Shown here one piece after another: positions 17,606-30,540 of a DNA stretch of 64,000 nucleotides. Numbering within the stretch: position 1 is the stretch's first letter; the number at the start of each line of letters is the position of its first letter. Below the pieces are notes generated by a model. It was given only the letters and a program-made list of their open reading frames with translations, made no database searches and had not been told where the DNA came from. A program made the translations under genes and the position numbers. Origin of the DNA: Thiosocius sp963719025 (GTDB lineage Bacteria > Pseudomonadota > Gammaproteobacteria > Chromatiales > Chromatiaceae); the NCBI GenBank assembly GCA_963719025.1, contig CAVRBK010000056.1:13990-77989 (forward strand), in the 5' to 3' direction.

Positions 17606-20402
17606 ACCTGATCAGCCGCGCAGCCTGGCGAGCAAGTTCCTCGGCTGACTTTGCAAAACCGGTATTCGGATGATCGCGCATCACCCGTTGCAACATGGGC
17701 CGGGCCTCGGAATCGCGATTCATCACGTGCAGGGCCTCGGCGACATGCAACGCAATCTCGGCATTGCGTGGGGCAATGATCAGCGCCTGCTGCAAGGCGG
17801 AGAGCCCATCCTGCTGGCGTCCCTGCTGGAACAGGATCCAGCCGTAGGTATCGACAATCTCGGCGCGAGAAGGCGCGGCCTCATAGGCCTGGGTCGCCAG
17901 CTCCACGGCACGCTCACCATTGACCTCCAGATACAGCCACGCCATGTTGTTCAATATTACCGGGCCTGCCTTACCGTGCTTGAGTGTCTCCTCGTAGGCC
18001 GCCAGCGCCTCCACATCCTGCCCGGCCTGTTGCCGGATCATTCCCAGGCTTGCCCAGGCCACGCCGTCGGTGGCGTTGCTCGCCACCCAGTCGGTCAATA
18101 TATCGATGGCGCGTTCGCTCTGCCCCGCTGCGGCCAAGCCTCGCGCATACTGGTTCACCCGACGAGAACTGAGATCGATCTTCAACGCCGCCTCAGCCGC
18201 GGCAAGCGCCTTTTCACCCTCGCCAAGACCCCGATACGCAGCGGCCTCGATATCGAATCCCAACACATTGTCGGGGAAGTGCTGCTTCAGACGCTGGGCC
18301 ACGTTCAACGCCGCATCAAAGCGTTTGTCACGCAGTTCCAGTTCGCCCAGGCCAACCCAGACCACGGGCACCTTGAAGGTCTTGTCGAGTTCGACCGCAC
18401 GGCTGAAGGCGGTGCGTGAACGTTCTGTATGGCCGGCAGCGGCGTGTGCGCGTCCGAGTTGGAACCAGCCCTCGATACTCTCGGGCTGAACCTCGGTCAG
18501 CTTGGTCAGGGTATAGACGGCGCTGGCGTAGTCGCCGCTCTGCAGTTGCGCCATGCCTTGCAGGCGCAAGACCGCAGGCAGATCGCGCTGTTCCGGCTTG
18601 ACTCCCGACAGGAGATTGGCTGCCTTGAGCCCCTCGCTGCTGCGCAGGTGCAGCTCGGCCAGCACCAGGATCGGTTGCAGGGCTTCCGGATTGGCGCGAT
18701 TGGCCTTCACCAGCCAGTCTTCAGCACCTGCCATATCGCTGGCTGCCCGAGCCAGGCCAGCCATACCCATCAGTGCGCCGAGGTTCTTCGGATCGTTCTT
18801 CAGCACATCCTCGTAGGCCGCTTTGGCATCGTCCGGGCGCTTTGCCACGAGGGCCAGGCGCGCCAGGTTCATTCGCGCGACCTGGAACTTCGGATCCTTC
18901 TCAAGGGCCAGGCGGAAACGCCCTTCGGCGTCATCAAACTTGCGCTGGGCCAGATAGGCCAGGCCGGTGAGATTGAACGGGATCGGGCTGTCGGCCATCC
19001 GCGCCTCGAGTGCCTCCGAGGCCTCTATCGCCTTTTCAAACTCGCGCTTGTTGAGATAGCTCAGGACCAGCAACACGTCGGCCTGAACCACGTCCTGGCC
19101 CAGCGCCACCGCGGATTCGAGCTGAGAAATGGCCCCACCGGTATCACCGGAGGCGATCTTGCCAACCGCCAGCTGCGTGCGCAGCAGCGCCTGCTCAGGA
19201 TCGATCTGTACGGCACGTTCGATCAGTTCGGCGCCCCGGGAATTCTCCCCGGTCTGGATCAACGCGGTACCGAGCAAGGCAAGCAGTTGGGCATCGGCGG
19301 TATCGTCCCGCACGATCGGCGACAGCACCTGTACGGCCCGGTCGGGCTGGCGCAGTTTCAGGCGCGCCGCGCCGAGCAACTTGATCACCTGGGGATTGCC
19401 CGGCGTACTGGCGAGCACGCGCGTCAGGTAATCATCGGCGACCGTGAACTCGTTACGCGCATAACTGACGATGCCGTATAACAACTGCGCCTGCAGATTG
19501 CCCGGAGCAACCCGCAGCAGTACCTGCAGTTCGTCGGCGGCACGCTCCAGGTCACCGTCCTGGAACGACACCAGTGCCTGCAGGTAATTGACGGCAGGCA
19601 GATCCTTGGTCAAGCGATGCAGGCTCGCGAGATCCTGCTTCGCGGCATCGATGTTGCGTTGCGCGATGTGCACAAGGGCAAGCCCGATGTGCGCGCGTGG
19701 ATTTGCCGGTGCCTCTTTCGCCGCACGCTGGTAATCGACTTCCGCCAGGTCCAGCTTCTGCAGTCGGCGCTGAAGATCGCCGCGCACCAGACGGGTCTCG
19801 ACATGCCCCGGATGTTCGACCAGCACCTGGTTCAACTGTTCAAGGGCCGCCTCGTTCTGTCGCTGCCCAAGCAAGACCTGGGCCTTGCCCAGCCGTGCCA
19901 TGGGATTGCCGCTTTCGACGGCGAGTGCCGCATCATATTCGACGATCGCCGCTTCGGTCTGACCCAGCGCGAGACTGGCATTGCCACGGATGGCAAAGAT
20001 CTCGGCCCGCAACGCGGGAGCCAGATCATCGCTGACGCTGACCTCCTCCAAAATGCGACCGAACTGGCCCTGCAAAACCAGCGACCTTGCATAACCGGAT
20101 AGCCATAACTTGTTAGGCGCGCCCAGATCACGTGCACGGCCGAACTCCTTCTCGGCCGCCGGGCCATCGGCGCCACGCAGGTACAGGGAACCCAGGGTGA
20201 CACGGGCATTGATATGCGAGGGATCTTCGCGCAACGCGTTCTTGAGCTGGATGATCGCTGATTTGATCTCCCCCTGCGCAAGGTATTGGCGCGCCTCTTC
20301 GACGTAGTCATCCGCATCGGCCGCCGCAACGTTTTGCGCCAACAGAGCCACCGCGAGCGCGGCGCCAACCAACCAACCTGCTTTACCCCGGTACTGGCAC
20401 AT
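17589..20402 (-). CDS. prsT: PEP-CTERM system TPR-repeat protein PrsT
   Basis: A 937-residue exported protein. The N-terminus has a signal sequence (MCQYRGKAGWLVGAALAVALLAQNVAAA); the rest is tandem tetratricopeptide repeats, more than 20 units, for example YLAQGEIKSAIIQLKNALRE and AYRGLGEGEKALAAAEAALK. Length and repeat content match PrsT, the TPR protein that accompanies PrsK/PrsR and exosortase XrtA in exopolysaccharide loci. It probably acts as a periplasmic scaffold in polymer export; this is inferred. The start at 20402 has GGGAGA nine bases upstream. It lies downstream of prsR on the same strand. No cysteine sits at a lipobox, so a lipoprotein form is not evident. Confidence 0.88.
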   Translation of the reverse strand: MCQYRGKAGWLVGAALAVALLAQNVAAADADDYVEEARQYLAQGEIKSAIIQLKNALREDPSHINARVTLGSLYLRGADGPAAEKEFGRARDLGAPNKLWLSGYARSLVLQGQFGRILEEVSVSDDLAPALRAEIFAIRGNASLALGQTEAAIVEYDAALAVESGNPMARLGKAQVLLGQRQNEAALEQLNQVLVEHPGHVETRLVRGDLQRRLQKLDLAEVDYQRAAKEAPANPRAHIGLALVHIAQRNIDAAKQDLASLHRLTKDLPAVNYLQALVSFQDGDLERAADELQVLLRVAPGNLQAQLLYGIVSYARNEFTVADDYLTRVLASTPGNPQVIKLLGAARLKLRQPDRAVQVLSPIVRDDTADAQLLALLGTALIQTGENSRGAELIERAVQIDPEQALLRTQLAVGKIASGDTGGAISQLESAVALGQDVVQADVLLVLSYLNKREFEKAIEASEALEARMADSPIPFNLTGLAYLAQRKFDDAEGRFRLALEKDPKFQVARMNLARLALVAKRPDDAKAAYEDVLKNDPKNLGALMGMAGLARAASDMAGAEDWLVKANRANPEALQPILVLAELHLRSSEGLKAANLLSGVKPEQRDLPAVLRLQGMAQLQSGDYASAVYTLTKLTEVQPESIEGWFQLGRAHAAAGHTERSRTAFSRAVELDKTFKVPVVWVGLGELELRDKRFDAALNVAQRLKQHFPDNVLGFDIEAAAYRGLGEGEKALAAAEAALKIDLSSRRVNQYARGLAAAGQSERAIDILTDWVASNATDGVAWASLGMIRQQAGQDVEALAAYEETLKHGKAGPVILNNMAWLYLEVNGERAVELATQAYEAAPSRAEIVDTYGWILFQQGRQQDGLSALQQALIIAPRNAEIALHVAEALHVMNRDSEARPMLQRVMRDHPNTGFAKSAEELARQAARLIRFTDPG

Positions 20403-20447
20403 GATCCGGAATTCTCCCTGTCTGTGATTTATGGCCATCGTCACCGC

Positions 20448-20475
20448 AAAATAGCGTGGCGATATTAATTGTCGA
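20448..20475 (-). promoter_or_regulatory. possible sigma-70 promoter of prsT
   Basis: On the minus strand TCGACA, a 16-base spacer and TATTTT match the -35/-10 consensus at five and four of six positions. It lies about 45 bases before the prsT ATG, in the gap after prsR, so prsT may have its own promoter in addition to read-through. Confidence 0.35.
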
Positions 20476-20519
20476 TGAAAGACCTCGAGACGGACCTGCG
20501 GCGGCAACGCGGAAACGCG

Positions 20520-21884
20520 TCAGAACTCGCCGATCCCGTATTTTTTCATAAGATTATACAAAGTCGGTCGTGTCACCCCGAGCAGTTCCGCCGTTTTGGA
20601 GACATTGCTGTCCGTTCGCGCCAGTGCGCGGACGATCGCCATCGACTCCGCCTTCTCGCGCACCTCGCGCAGATTGAAGGGCTCCTGCTCTGCGTCGGCG
20701 TCCTGCTCCGGCAGCTCCAGGTCCTCGAGCGAGGCATGGGTGCCGTCGGCCATGATCACGGCGCGCTTCACACGGTTTTCCATTTCGCGCACGTTGCCGG
20801 GCCAGGCATAGGCTTCAATGGCCTCGACCGCCTGCGGCGTGAAACCCTTGATCGGGCGCTTGAGCTGGGTCGCAAAGCGCTCGATAAACGCACGGGCCAG
20901 CAGCAGGCTGTCACCCTGCCTGTCGCGCAGCGGCGGCACCCTGATCGTGGCCTCGTTGATCCGATAGTAAAGGTCCTCACGGAAGTCACCCGCCTCAATC
21001 AATTCGGGCAGATCGCGATGGGTCGCACAGATCACCCGCACATCCACCGGAATCTCGCTCCGCCCACCGATCCGTTCGATGACCCGCTCCTGGAGAAAGC
21101 GCAACAACTTGGCCTGCAGCGGCAGCGGCAGGTCGCCGACCTCGTCGAGAAAGAGGATGCCGCCATTCGCCACCTCAATCTTGCCCGGCGTGGTCTTGGC
21201 CGCCCCGGTGAAGGCGCCTTTCTCGTAACCGAACAGCTCGCTCTCTAGCAGCGCCTCGGGAATGGCGGCACAGTTGATGGCCACCAGGCGCTTGTCGGCA
21301 CGGTCACTCAGGTTGTGAAGGGCCTTGACCAGCACCTCTTTGCCGGTCCCGCTTTCACCGAGAATCAGTGTCGATACATCGGTCGGCGCCAGCTTCTCCA
21401 CTGTCCGGCAGACCTTCATCATCTCCGGGCTGGATGCAATCAGGCCCTCCAGAACCGATTCACCATGTACCGTCTGCAGGCGACGGTTCTCCTGTTCGAT
21501 CTCGAACAGCCTTGCTGCCCGGCGGATGGTAATCGCCAGCAGATCAGGATCGATCGGCTTCTCGTAGAAATCGTAGGCGCCCATCGCGATCGCCCGCATC
21601 GCGTTGGTGCGGTCATTGTGACCGGTAACCACAATCACCTTGGTATCCGGCACCAGCGACAGGATTTCCTCCAGCAGGCCGAATCCGACACTTACTCCGC
21701 CGGGATCGGGAGGCAGGCCAAGATCCAGGGTGACTACTGCGGGTTCGAAGCGACGCAGGTGCGCAATCGCCCCGTCACGGTCATCCGCAACGGCGACCTC
21801 GAAATCTTCGAAGCTCCACTTGAGCTGGCTTTGCAACCCGGGATCATCCTCGACGACCAGAAGCTTGTCTTTGTTTTCAGCCAA
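20520..21884 (-). CDS. prsR: PEP-CTERM-box response regulator PrsR (sigma-54 activator)
   Basis: A 454-residue NtrC-class regulator. The N-terminal receiver has the phospho-acceptor Asp near 54 (VTLDLGLPP). The central AAA+ domain has GESGTGKEVL, the sigma-54 contact loop GYEKGAFTGA and the Walker B region GGILFLDEVGDLPL. The C-terminal Fis-type helix-turn-helix is SKTAELLGVTRPTLYNLMKK. PrsR works with RpoN at PEP-CTERM-box promoters that drive genes for sorted surface proteins. It lies six bases after prsK, its cognate kinase. Confidence 0.92.
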   Translation of the reverse strand: MAENKDKLLVVEDDPGLQSQLKWSFEDFEVAVADDRDGAIAHLRRFEPAVVTLDLGLPPDPGGVSVGFGLLEEILSLVPDTKVIVVTGHNDRTNAMRAIAMGAYDFYEKPIDPDLLAITIRRAARLFEIEQENRRLQTVHGESVLEGLIASSPEMMKVCRTVEKLAPTDVSTLILGESGTGKEVLVKALHNLSDRADKRLVAINCAAIPEALLESELFGYEKGAFTGAAKTTPGKIEVANGGILFLDEVGDLPLPLQAKLLRFLQERVIERIGGRSEIPVDVRVICATHRDLPELIEAGDFREDLYYRINEATIRVPPLRDRQGDSLLLARAFIERFATQLKRPIKGFTPQAVEAIEAYAWPGNVREMENRVKRAVIMADGTHASLEDLELPEQDADAEQEPFNLREVREKAESMAIVRALARTDSNVSKTAELLGVTRPTLYNLMKKYGIGEF

Positions 21885-21890
21885 CGTAGG

Positions 21891-24018
21891 TTAATCCTTG
21901 TCTTCGCTTTCTTGTTGTAAGGACATGTCACCCAGGCTGGGCAACATGATCCTGAATACCGTGCCCCGCCCTGGGGTGCTTTCAACCACGACCTGCCCGC
22001 CCAAAGCGACGATAACCTCGCGGCACTCGTAGGCACCGATGCCCATGCCGGTCAGCCCCTTGGTTGAATCGAACGGACGAAACAGGCGGGTCTTGATGAA
22101 ATCCGCATCCATTCCGGCGCCGGTGTCGCGAACCTCGACTATAACTTGGTCACCGGCCACCCGCAGCAGCACCTCGATACGTCCATCTGCCGGCGTCGCA
22201 TCCTGTGCATTCTGCACAACATGTCCGATCACCGCGGACAGGCGATCCGGTTCGGCCGATACCCAGGCGGCGTCCACTTCAGACCGCAGCACAGGCGACG
22301 GGGTTCCTGCGGACTTTGCAGCAATCACCTCGCGAACCTCGCTCACCAGGTCGAGTCGGCGATTTTCGCCGGTGATATCGGCGCTCTTCAGCTGCGCCAT
22401 GAGGCGGTTCATCTTCGTTACGGCGTTCTCGATCGTGCCGATCGCGTCATCGATGAACTCCGGGTTGTGCTTATGTTTCGCGGCGTTTTTTGCGACCAGG
22501 GAAAGCTGCGCAATCAGGTTCTTGAGGTCATGCATGACAAACGCCGACAGGCGATTGAACCCTTCGAACTGGCGGGCCTCGGCCAGCGCCTCGGCGGCCT
22601 GGCTCAGGGCCAGGTAGCTTGCCGCCTGCATACCGACGGTCTTCAGCAGGTCGAGGTTCTCCCAGTTGATGGATTGCGGTGCACGTGGCTGCAGCAGCAG
22701 TACGAAATCCGAGCAGCTGTTCGTCATGGATCAGTGGGACGATCAACCAGGCATCGGCGTTGTCATACACCCATGCCGGAAGGTCCAACGAACCATAGAT
22801 ATCAGGATCGCTCCGATACTCATCGACTTTGATCACCCAACGCTGATCGCGCAGAAACGGGATCAAGGATTCATCGGCAGCGACCGTCGAAGCGACCGCG
22901 TGCTGCGAATTGAACCGGGCCTTGAAGCGGTATTCACCTTTGTCCGAGCGCACCCATAACAACCCGCCGGAGCTGTCGACAATCTCGGCCAGCGCCCAGA
23001 TGACACGTTCACTCAAAGGCTTGTCGACACCCCTGCCGGCCAGCAGGCCGATCACCCGCAGCCACTCTTCACGGTAGTCGTAGCGGTAACTGAAGAAGTG
23101 CTTGTCGAGAAAGACCCGGATGCGCGCCCGAAACTGACCCGAGAACAGCAGCGCAACCAGCACAATGATGGCGCCAAACAGGAAGGCGATCTGCAGCACG
23201 CCGCCCCATTCACCGCCGTAGATCTTGATGTAATAGCCGGCCAGTGCCATCAGCAGCATGTACAGGCCGGCACTGAACAGGGTCGTCGAGTGCAGCACCA
23301 TGCGGCGCGACAGGAATACCGGCAGGCGCCAGTCCGGATTGCGCGCCGCTGTTACCCCGATCAGCGGCACCGCCATGAACACGACGAACCCGCGCGCCGA
23401 CCAGATCGCCCCGTCGAGCCGGTGGAACAGCAAGGCATCGGTGTAGAGGTAGAAGTCGAAGGCGAACACGGCGCCGAGACCGAAACAGAGGTGCTTGATG
23501 CCCCAGCGCAACTCCACCGGCGTATTGCGAAACAGCTGTTCCACGAGGGCGAGCCCCAACACGGCATACAACAACTGACCGATCAGCGAGAATTCACGTT
23601 GCACCGCGGTTGGCCGGAGGTGCGCAACCAGCTGCGGCACGTCCACCAGCATCACCAGCATCAGGAATCCCAACACCAGGCAGCCCAGACGCACGTAACG
23701 CAGCATCCGCGAGTACGCGCCATTGCCCTCGGCGAACGGCTTCAACAGATGCAGGAGAAAGAAGATCCAAAGCAGGTTGCGGACCACCTCTGTCGCCCAG
23801 ACGACTTCCAGCCCGGGCAGGCCAAACCCGGCCTGCGCGGCAGCCGATAACGCCCACAAGGCAGATCCGCCGACTGCGGCGAGGAGCTGGGTACCCTGGA
23901 AACGTGCACGCCAGCCCGTCAGCAGCAACAGAAAGAGAAACAAAAACGCCAGGCCGGTCAGCCCGTAGCCATAGAACGCCAGTTGATTCACCGCCAAATC
24001 ATCCCCCTGCGAGGACAA
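21891..24018 (-). CDS. prsK: PEP-CTERM system histidine kinase PrsK (one frameshift)
   Basis: After removing one base near 22705 (in an AAA run on the plus strand) the gene encodes 708 residues. The N-terminal third has about ten membrane segments (YGYGLTGLAFLFLFLLLLTG ...), then a GAF-like region (LIHDEQLLGF), a degenerate dimerisation helix VMHDLKNLIAQLSLVAKNA with the phospho-acceptor His, and an ATPase domain with VRDTGAGM and TGMGIGAYECREV. This architecture is that of PrsK. It should phosphorylate PrsR. The break falls in the GAF-like part, between LLGF and LLLQPRAPQ; both halves are otherwise intact and conserved, so an assembly error is likelier than loss of the gene. Confidence 0.87.
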
Positions 24019-24076
24019 GCTGCGGCCGCAAAGGCCAGCCGGTCATTAGCACGCCCGATAGGCCGGTTGCCATCGG

Positions 24077-25473
24077 TCAGTGCGCCCCTTTGCCCCAAAG
24101 CACGACCTCGACCGTCTCCAGCAGGATGATGAGATCGAGAAAGGCGCTCGCATTCTTGACATAGTAGAGATCGAACTCGAGCTTGTTGCGCGCATCATCG
24201 ATCGTCGCCCCGTAGGGGTAGGAAAGCTGCGCCCAGCCGGTCAGTCCCGGCTTCACCCGGTGACGTTCGCTGTAGAACGGAATCTCTTTGTCCAGCTGCT
24301 CGACGAACTGCGGGCGCTCGGGCCGCGGCCCGACCAGGCTCATCTCGCCCAGCAGCACGTTGAATACCTGCGGCAGTTCGTCCAGCCGGGTCTTGCGGAT
24401 CACCGCCCCGACCCGGGTGATACGACTGTCGTTCTTGGTCGCCCAGCGGGCCACCCCGTCGGCCTCGGCGTCGGTCTGCATGCTGCGGAACTTATGCACC
24501 TGAAACGGCCTGCCGTTCAGACCGACCCGGACCTGGTGAAACAGGATCGGTCCCTTGCCGCCACTCTCGATCAGGATGGCCAGCGCCACCAGCAGCATCA
24601 ACGGCCAGGCCAGCAGAAAGATCAGCCGCCACGGCCAGAAGTCGAGGATTCGCTTGGAATACAGCGCGACGCCGCTCAGCCGAAAACCGTCGGAGAAAAA
24701 GATCCAGCTGGGATGCAGCACATCGAGCTTGATGCGCGAGGTCTCTTTTTCGAAGAAGCTCAGCAGATCCAGCACCATGGTGCCGGACATCTTGCAATCG
24801 AGGATCTCGTCGACCGGCAGACGCAGACGCCGGTCATCCGGCGCGACGACGATCTCGTCGACCTCGTGCGCGAGCACGATATCCATCAGGCGGCGGTCAT
24901 GCGGCATCCAGCGCTGCTCGGGGATATCGGTCTCCTGCTCATTCACCGGGACATAGCCAACCACCCGGAAACCGGGCTGCTGCGGCTCCAGATCGGCGAT
25001 CATCTGTGCCTGGCGACCGGTTCCCAGCACCAGCACGGTGGTCGACTGCACCTCGCTATGGGTCAGGCGGAAGAACAGCGTGCGCAGACCCAGCACGCCG
25101 ACGAAGGTGAACAGCATGGCATAGACCATGACACCGCGCCCGACGACGAGATCCGGGAAAGGTGTAGAAGACGACACTCATCGCGACGCTGGCGATCAGG
25201 AAACTCAATCCGATCCGGACCAGCAGCCCGGCGCTGAACGGCAGGCCACGCTGGTACAGGCCGACCGAGATCATCGCGATCGTCATCGACGACCGGCGTA
25301 GGCCAGCGCGGTGTAGGACAGGGATCTCCGGCAGGCCTGCCAGCACGATCCCACCGATGGTGAGCGCGCATGTAGAAACCGGCCACCAGCGAATAGAAGA
25401 TCACCAGAAACTCGACAACACCCAGCAGCAGGTAAAGCTTGGACACGTAGTGCCCAAAGAGCCGGATCATCAT
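24077..25473 (-). CDS. XrtA-associated exopolysaccharide sugar transferase (five frameshifts)
   Basis: The repaired product is 463 residues. The N-terminus (MMIRLFGHYVSKLYLLLGVVE) starts a set of four to five membrane segments. A nucleotide-binding region reads TTVLVLGTGRQAQMIADL. The C-terminal undecaprenyl-phosphate sugar transferase domain (residues about 270-463) has KRILDFWPWRLIFLLAWPLM, KFRSMQTDAEADG and VKPGLTGWAQLSYPYG. This matches the PEP-CTERM/XrtA-type polyprenyl glycosylphosphotransferase that starts EPS repeat-unit assembly. Breaks near 25365, 25321, two near 25285-25300, and 25156 are all solved by removing five bases in total, giving LSYTALAYA joined to MTIAMISVGLYQRG and FYTFP joined to DLVVGRG. 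Confidence 0.85.
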
Positions 25474-25524
25474 GAACCAGGTTACTCCCTTTAACCGCAA
25501 GCGCGCCGAGCCTGACAAAGCGCA

Positions 25525-25548
25525 TTGCCTTTGGCAACTGATTAATCA
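25525..25548. repeat. adjacent inverted repeats in the divergent EPS promoter region
   Basis: TTGCC-TTT-GGCAA (25525-25537) is followed at once by the perfect palindrome TGATTAATCA (25539-25548). They lie in the 200-base AT-rich gap between the sugar transferase gene (minus) and the UDP-sugar dehydrogenase gene (plus), a sensible place for an operator. I find no good sigma-54 match here. Confidence 0.4.
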
Positions 25549-25673
25549 AATATTGCATACCCGGCTCACAAGGCTGACCGGACCGTCTCGCCTCTGTCGT
25601 GAAGGCAGGTTATCATCCTCGCGCTACCGGCGCCCGCGCCCCTCTAAATAAAGACAGCAAGGTTTATCGCCCA

Positions 25674-26948
<1,275 letters not shown>

Positions 26949-26973
26949 GCCAGGCCATCTCAAGGAAAACCGT

Positions 26974-27985
<1,012 letters not shown>

Positions 27986-28044
27986 CCGCGGCAAAATCTG
28001 ACCGGGCAGTTTCACGCACGCCCGGCGTTCTGCACCGCCTTCCT

Positions 28045-29517
28045 TCAGATAAACGCGAGCACTTCCCGCTCGATATCCTGCTTGTCGATCACGGTATCCT
28101 GCACCACCGGCCTGTCGAACAGGGCCTCGATCATTGGCGGAATGGGCGTGTTCGCGGTGGCGGATATCGATTTCAGGGCATCGATATCGTGGCTGTCGTC
28201 CTCGCCGGTCAGGGCGTGCGCGATGGTCGGCGAAAACTTGGTCCATTCCGCGGTGGAATAGACGATGTCCGGCAGCGGCTTGTCGCGGCAGCTGACGTGG
28301 GTCTTGAAACAGATGGCGGTATGCGGGTCCATCAGGTAGCCGTCGTCGCGGAAGGTCTCGCGAATGCAGGTATCGACCTCTTCATCGTCGGCATAGTCGG
28401 CCGCGAACACGGCCTGCAACGCGACCAGCTCTTCGCCGGTCAGATGATAGACCCGGTTCTCGTCCAGCTCGGCCATCAACTCGCGCGTGCGTTGCGCGCC
28501 GTACAGGTCGTAAAGTATGCGTTCGACATTCGACGACTTGAGAATATCCATGGCCGGCGAACTGGTCGCGATCACGTCGCGGTCGCGCAGATCGTAGGTC
28601 CCGGTTCGGATCAACTCGGTCAGCACATTGTTGCGGTTCGAGGAGATCAGGATCTTCTCCACCGGCAACCCCATTTTCATCGCGTAGTAGCCGCCAAGCG
28701 CATTGCCGAAGTTGCCGCTCGGCACGTTCAGGTACACCTTGTCGCCGATCGCAATCACACCCTGCCTCACCAACTCCAGGTAACTGTGGATGTGGTAGAT
28801 CTGCTGGAAGATAATGCGGCCGAAATTGACCGAGTTGGCTGCAGACAGGTGGGTGTGGCGCTCGCGCAGCCTGTCCTGAAACGAATCGGAAGACAACAGG
28901 GTCTTCAGTGCGGACTGTGCGTCGTCAAAATTGCCGTGGATGCCGATCACCTTCAGGTTGGCGGCGTCCTCGGTCACCATCTGCAGGCGCTGCACGTCCG
29001 ATGTCCCGCCATCCGGGTACAGACAGGCCACCTTCACGTTGGCGCGATCCTTGAAAGTCTCCAGGGTCGCCGGCCCGGTATCGCCGCTGGTCGCCGCGAG
29101 GATCAGGTAGTGCTCGTCGCGGGCCTGGGCCAGGCTGGACAGCACCACGCCGAAGGGCTGCAGGGCCATGTCCTTGAAGGCCCGCGTGGGACCGTGATAC
29201 AGCTCGGAAACGAACAGGTCGTCGCGCACCCGCACGACGGGCACCGGATGCGCCGGGTCGTCGAAGCCGTCGTACAGGTCCAGGGCACGATCGATCACGG
29301 CCTGGTCGACATCCAGTTCGAAGGCATCGAGCACGGCGCGCGCCAGCGTCTTGTAGTCGCTGTCGATGTGCGCATGCAGGAAAGGTTCGCCCAGCTCAGG
29401 CAGGCTTTCGGGCACGTAGATGCCGCCGAAAGAGCACAGCGGACTGAGAATGGCCTGGGAGAAGGTGACGGACGACGGACGGGTGCCGTCGTTGCCCCGG
29501 GTTTCGATGAAATTCAT
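28045..29517 (-). CDS. thrC: threonine synthase
   Basis: A 490-residue PLP enzyme converting O-phosphohomoserine to threonine. The PLP lysine lies in HGPTRAFKDMALQPFG near residue 115; the phosphate-binding stretch ILAATSGDTGPATLE and the NVPSGNFGNALGGYYAMK segment are as in bacterial ThrC of the longer type. The start at 29517 (MNFIETRGNDG) is the canonical one; the open frame upstream has no homology. It is preceded on the same strand by an RpfE-type gene and hom. No frameshift. No thrB is visible in this window. Confidence 0.95.
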   Translation of the reverse strand: MNFIETRGNDGTRPSSVTFSQAILSPLCSFGGIYVPESLPELGEPFLHAHIDSDYKTLARAVLDAFELDVDQAVIDRALDLYDGFDDPAHPVPVVRVRDDLFVSELYHGPTRAFKDMALQPFGVVLSSLAQARDEHYLILAATSGDTGPATLETFKDRANVKVACLYPDGGTSDVQRLQMVTEDAANLKVIGIHGNFDDAQSALKTLLSSDSFQDRLRERHTHLSAANSVNFGRIIFQQIYHIHSYLELVRQGVIAIGDKVYLNVPSGNFGNALGGYYAMKMGLPVEKILISSNRNNVLTELIRTGTYDLRDRDVIATSSPAMDILKSSNVERILYDLYGAQRTRELMAELDENRVYHLTGEELVALQAVFAADYADDEEVDTCIRETFRDDGYLMDPHTAICFKTHVSCRDKPLPDIVYSTAEWTKFSPTIAHALTGEDDSHDIDALKSISATANTPIPPMIEALFDRPVVQDTVIDKQDIEREVLAFI

Positions 29518-29549
29518 GATGCGCGCTGGGTATTCAACAAAGCCCGCGA

Positions 29550-30536
29550 TTATACCCCTTCGGCGCCGCGAGACACCCCGGGATTCGCGTCCAGACAACT
29601 GAGCAGGGGTCGCTTCCTGCGCCACAGGCGCCAGGCCGAGCGTGCCTGCCAGCGGTAAACCGTCCCGTTACCGGGATGTACATGCAGCGCCTCGCAGTCC
29701 TTCAGCCAGCCGGACAGCCGATCCTCGAGTCCGGCAATTGCCTGCAGCCAGGCAGCAGGGTCGGCACGCGTCACCGCCCTGCCCGGCGCATGCTCGACGA
29801 TCAATCCATCGCCGCCCACCCCGTTACGCAATGCAAGCAGCCCACGAGCAAGGACGCAATCACCGACAAGCCGGGCCACCGGGCCCTGCCCCTCCGGTGG
29901 CAGAACGCCACCACCACTGAACCACAGGCCACCCAGCATCGGCCGCCCGCCGACCTCGCGTGCATGGTTGAGATCCAGCCCGTGAAACAGCATCTGGGTC
30001 TCGTTGAGCAGGCCACGCCACCAACGCCGGTCCCCGCCATTGGGCAGGAAGTGGTCAAGACTGCGCCCGATCACGGCCGACAGCGGGTGTGTTTGGATTG
30101 ACGGTGCCTGGTCACAGTGCAGGTAGATGCGCCCGGTGGGGCTGCTGTGCAAGTACACACCGTCGTCGTTGAAATGAACATTGAAGGCGCGGACCACCTG
30201 GGCGATCTCGTCGCCATCGAGCGGGTCGTCGTCCAGATCGAAGGCCAATAGACGGTCCCGGTCGGGAATCATTTGCAGGGGATCGGCGTGCAGCAGGAAG
30301 CCCGCCGGTGCCTCGCCGGTATCGGCCAGGAAAGAGACCGCGGCAGTGGGCAGGTCGGTACCGGCCGGGGTGTCGATCCCGAACAGGGCGAACAGGCCCG
30401 CTGCGTAGCCGACAGGCTCGACCAGCCGGTCGGCGCGTGCCAGCAGCTGCTCGAGAACCGGCAATGCCGGGAGGTCTGCGCCCGCGAGTCCCGGCATGGG
30501 ACCGAGCAGGCCGGGCACGAAAAGGTGGCGGATCAA
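29550..30536 (-). CDS. RpfE-type (COG4255) protein, often annotated as phosphoglycerate-mutase-like
   Basis: A 328-residue cytoplasmic protein beginning RHLFVPGLLGPMPG from a TTG at 30536, five bases after the hom stop; no ATG upstream is outside hom. Conserved blocks are FLLHADPLQMIPDRDRLLAF, FNVHFNDDGVYLH, GRSLDHFLPNG and LNETQMLFHG with GGLWFSGGGVLPP, which I recognise from the RpfE-type family of proteobacteria. Databases often label these as cofactor-independent phosphoglycerate mutases, but I see no metal-binding pattern that would prove it. Lying between hom and thrC, it occupies the place where homoserine kinase sits in many operons. Its function is unknown. Confidence 0.7.
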   Translation of the reverse strand: MIRHLFVPGLLGPMPGLAGADLPALPVLEQLLARADRLVEPVGYAAGLFALFGIDTPAGTDLPTAAVSFLADTGEAPAGFLLHADPLQMIPDRDRLLAFDLDDDPLDGDEIAQVVRAFNVHFNDDGVYLHSSPTGRIYLHCDQAPSIQTHPLSAVIGRSLDHFLPNGGDRRWWRGLLNETQMLFHGLDLNHAREVGGRPMLGGLWFSGGGVLPPEGQGPVARLVGDCVLARGLLALRNGVGGDGLIVEHAPGRAVTRADPAAWLQAIAGLEDRLSGWLKDCEALHVHPGNGTVYRWQARSAWRLWRRKRPLLSCLDANPGVSRGAEGV

Positions 30537-30540
30537 ACGA

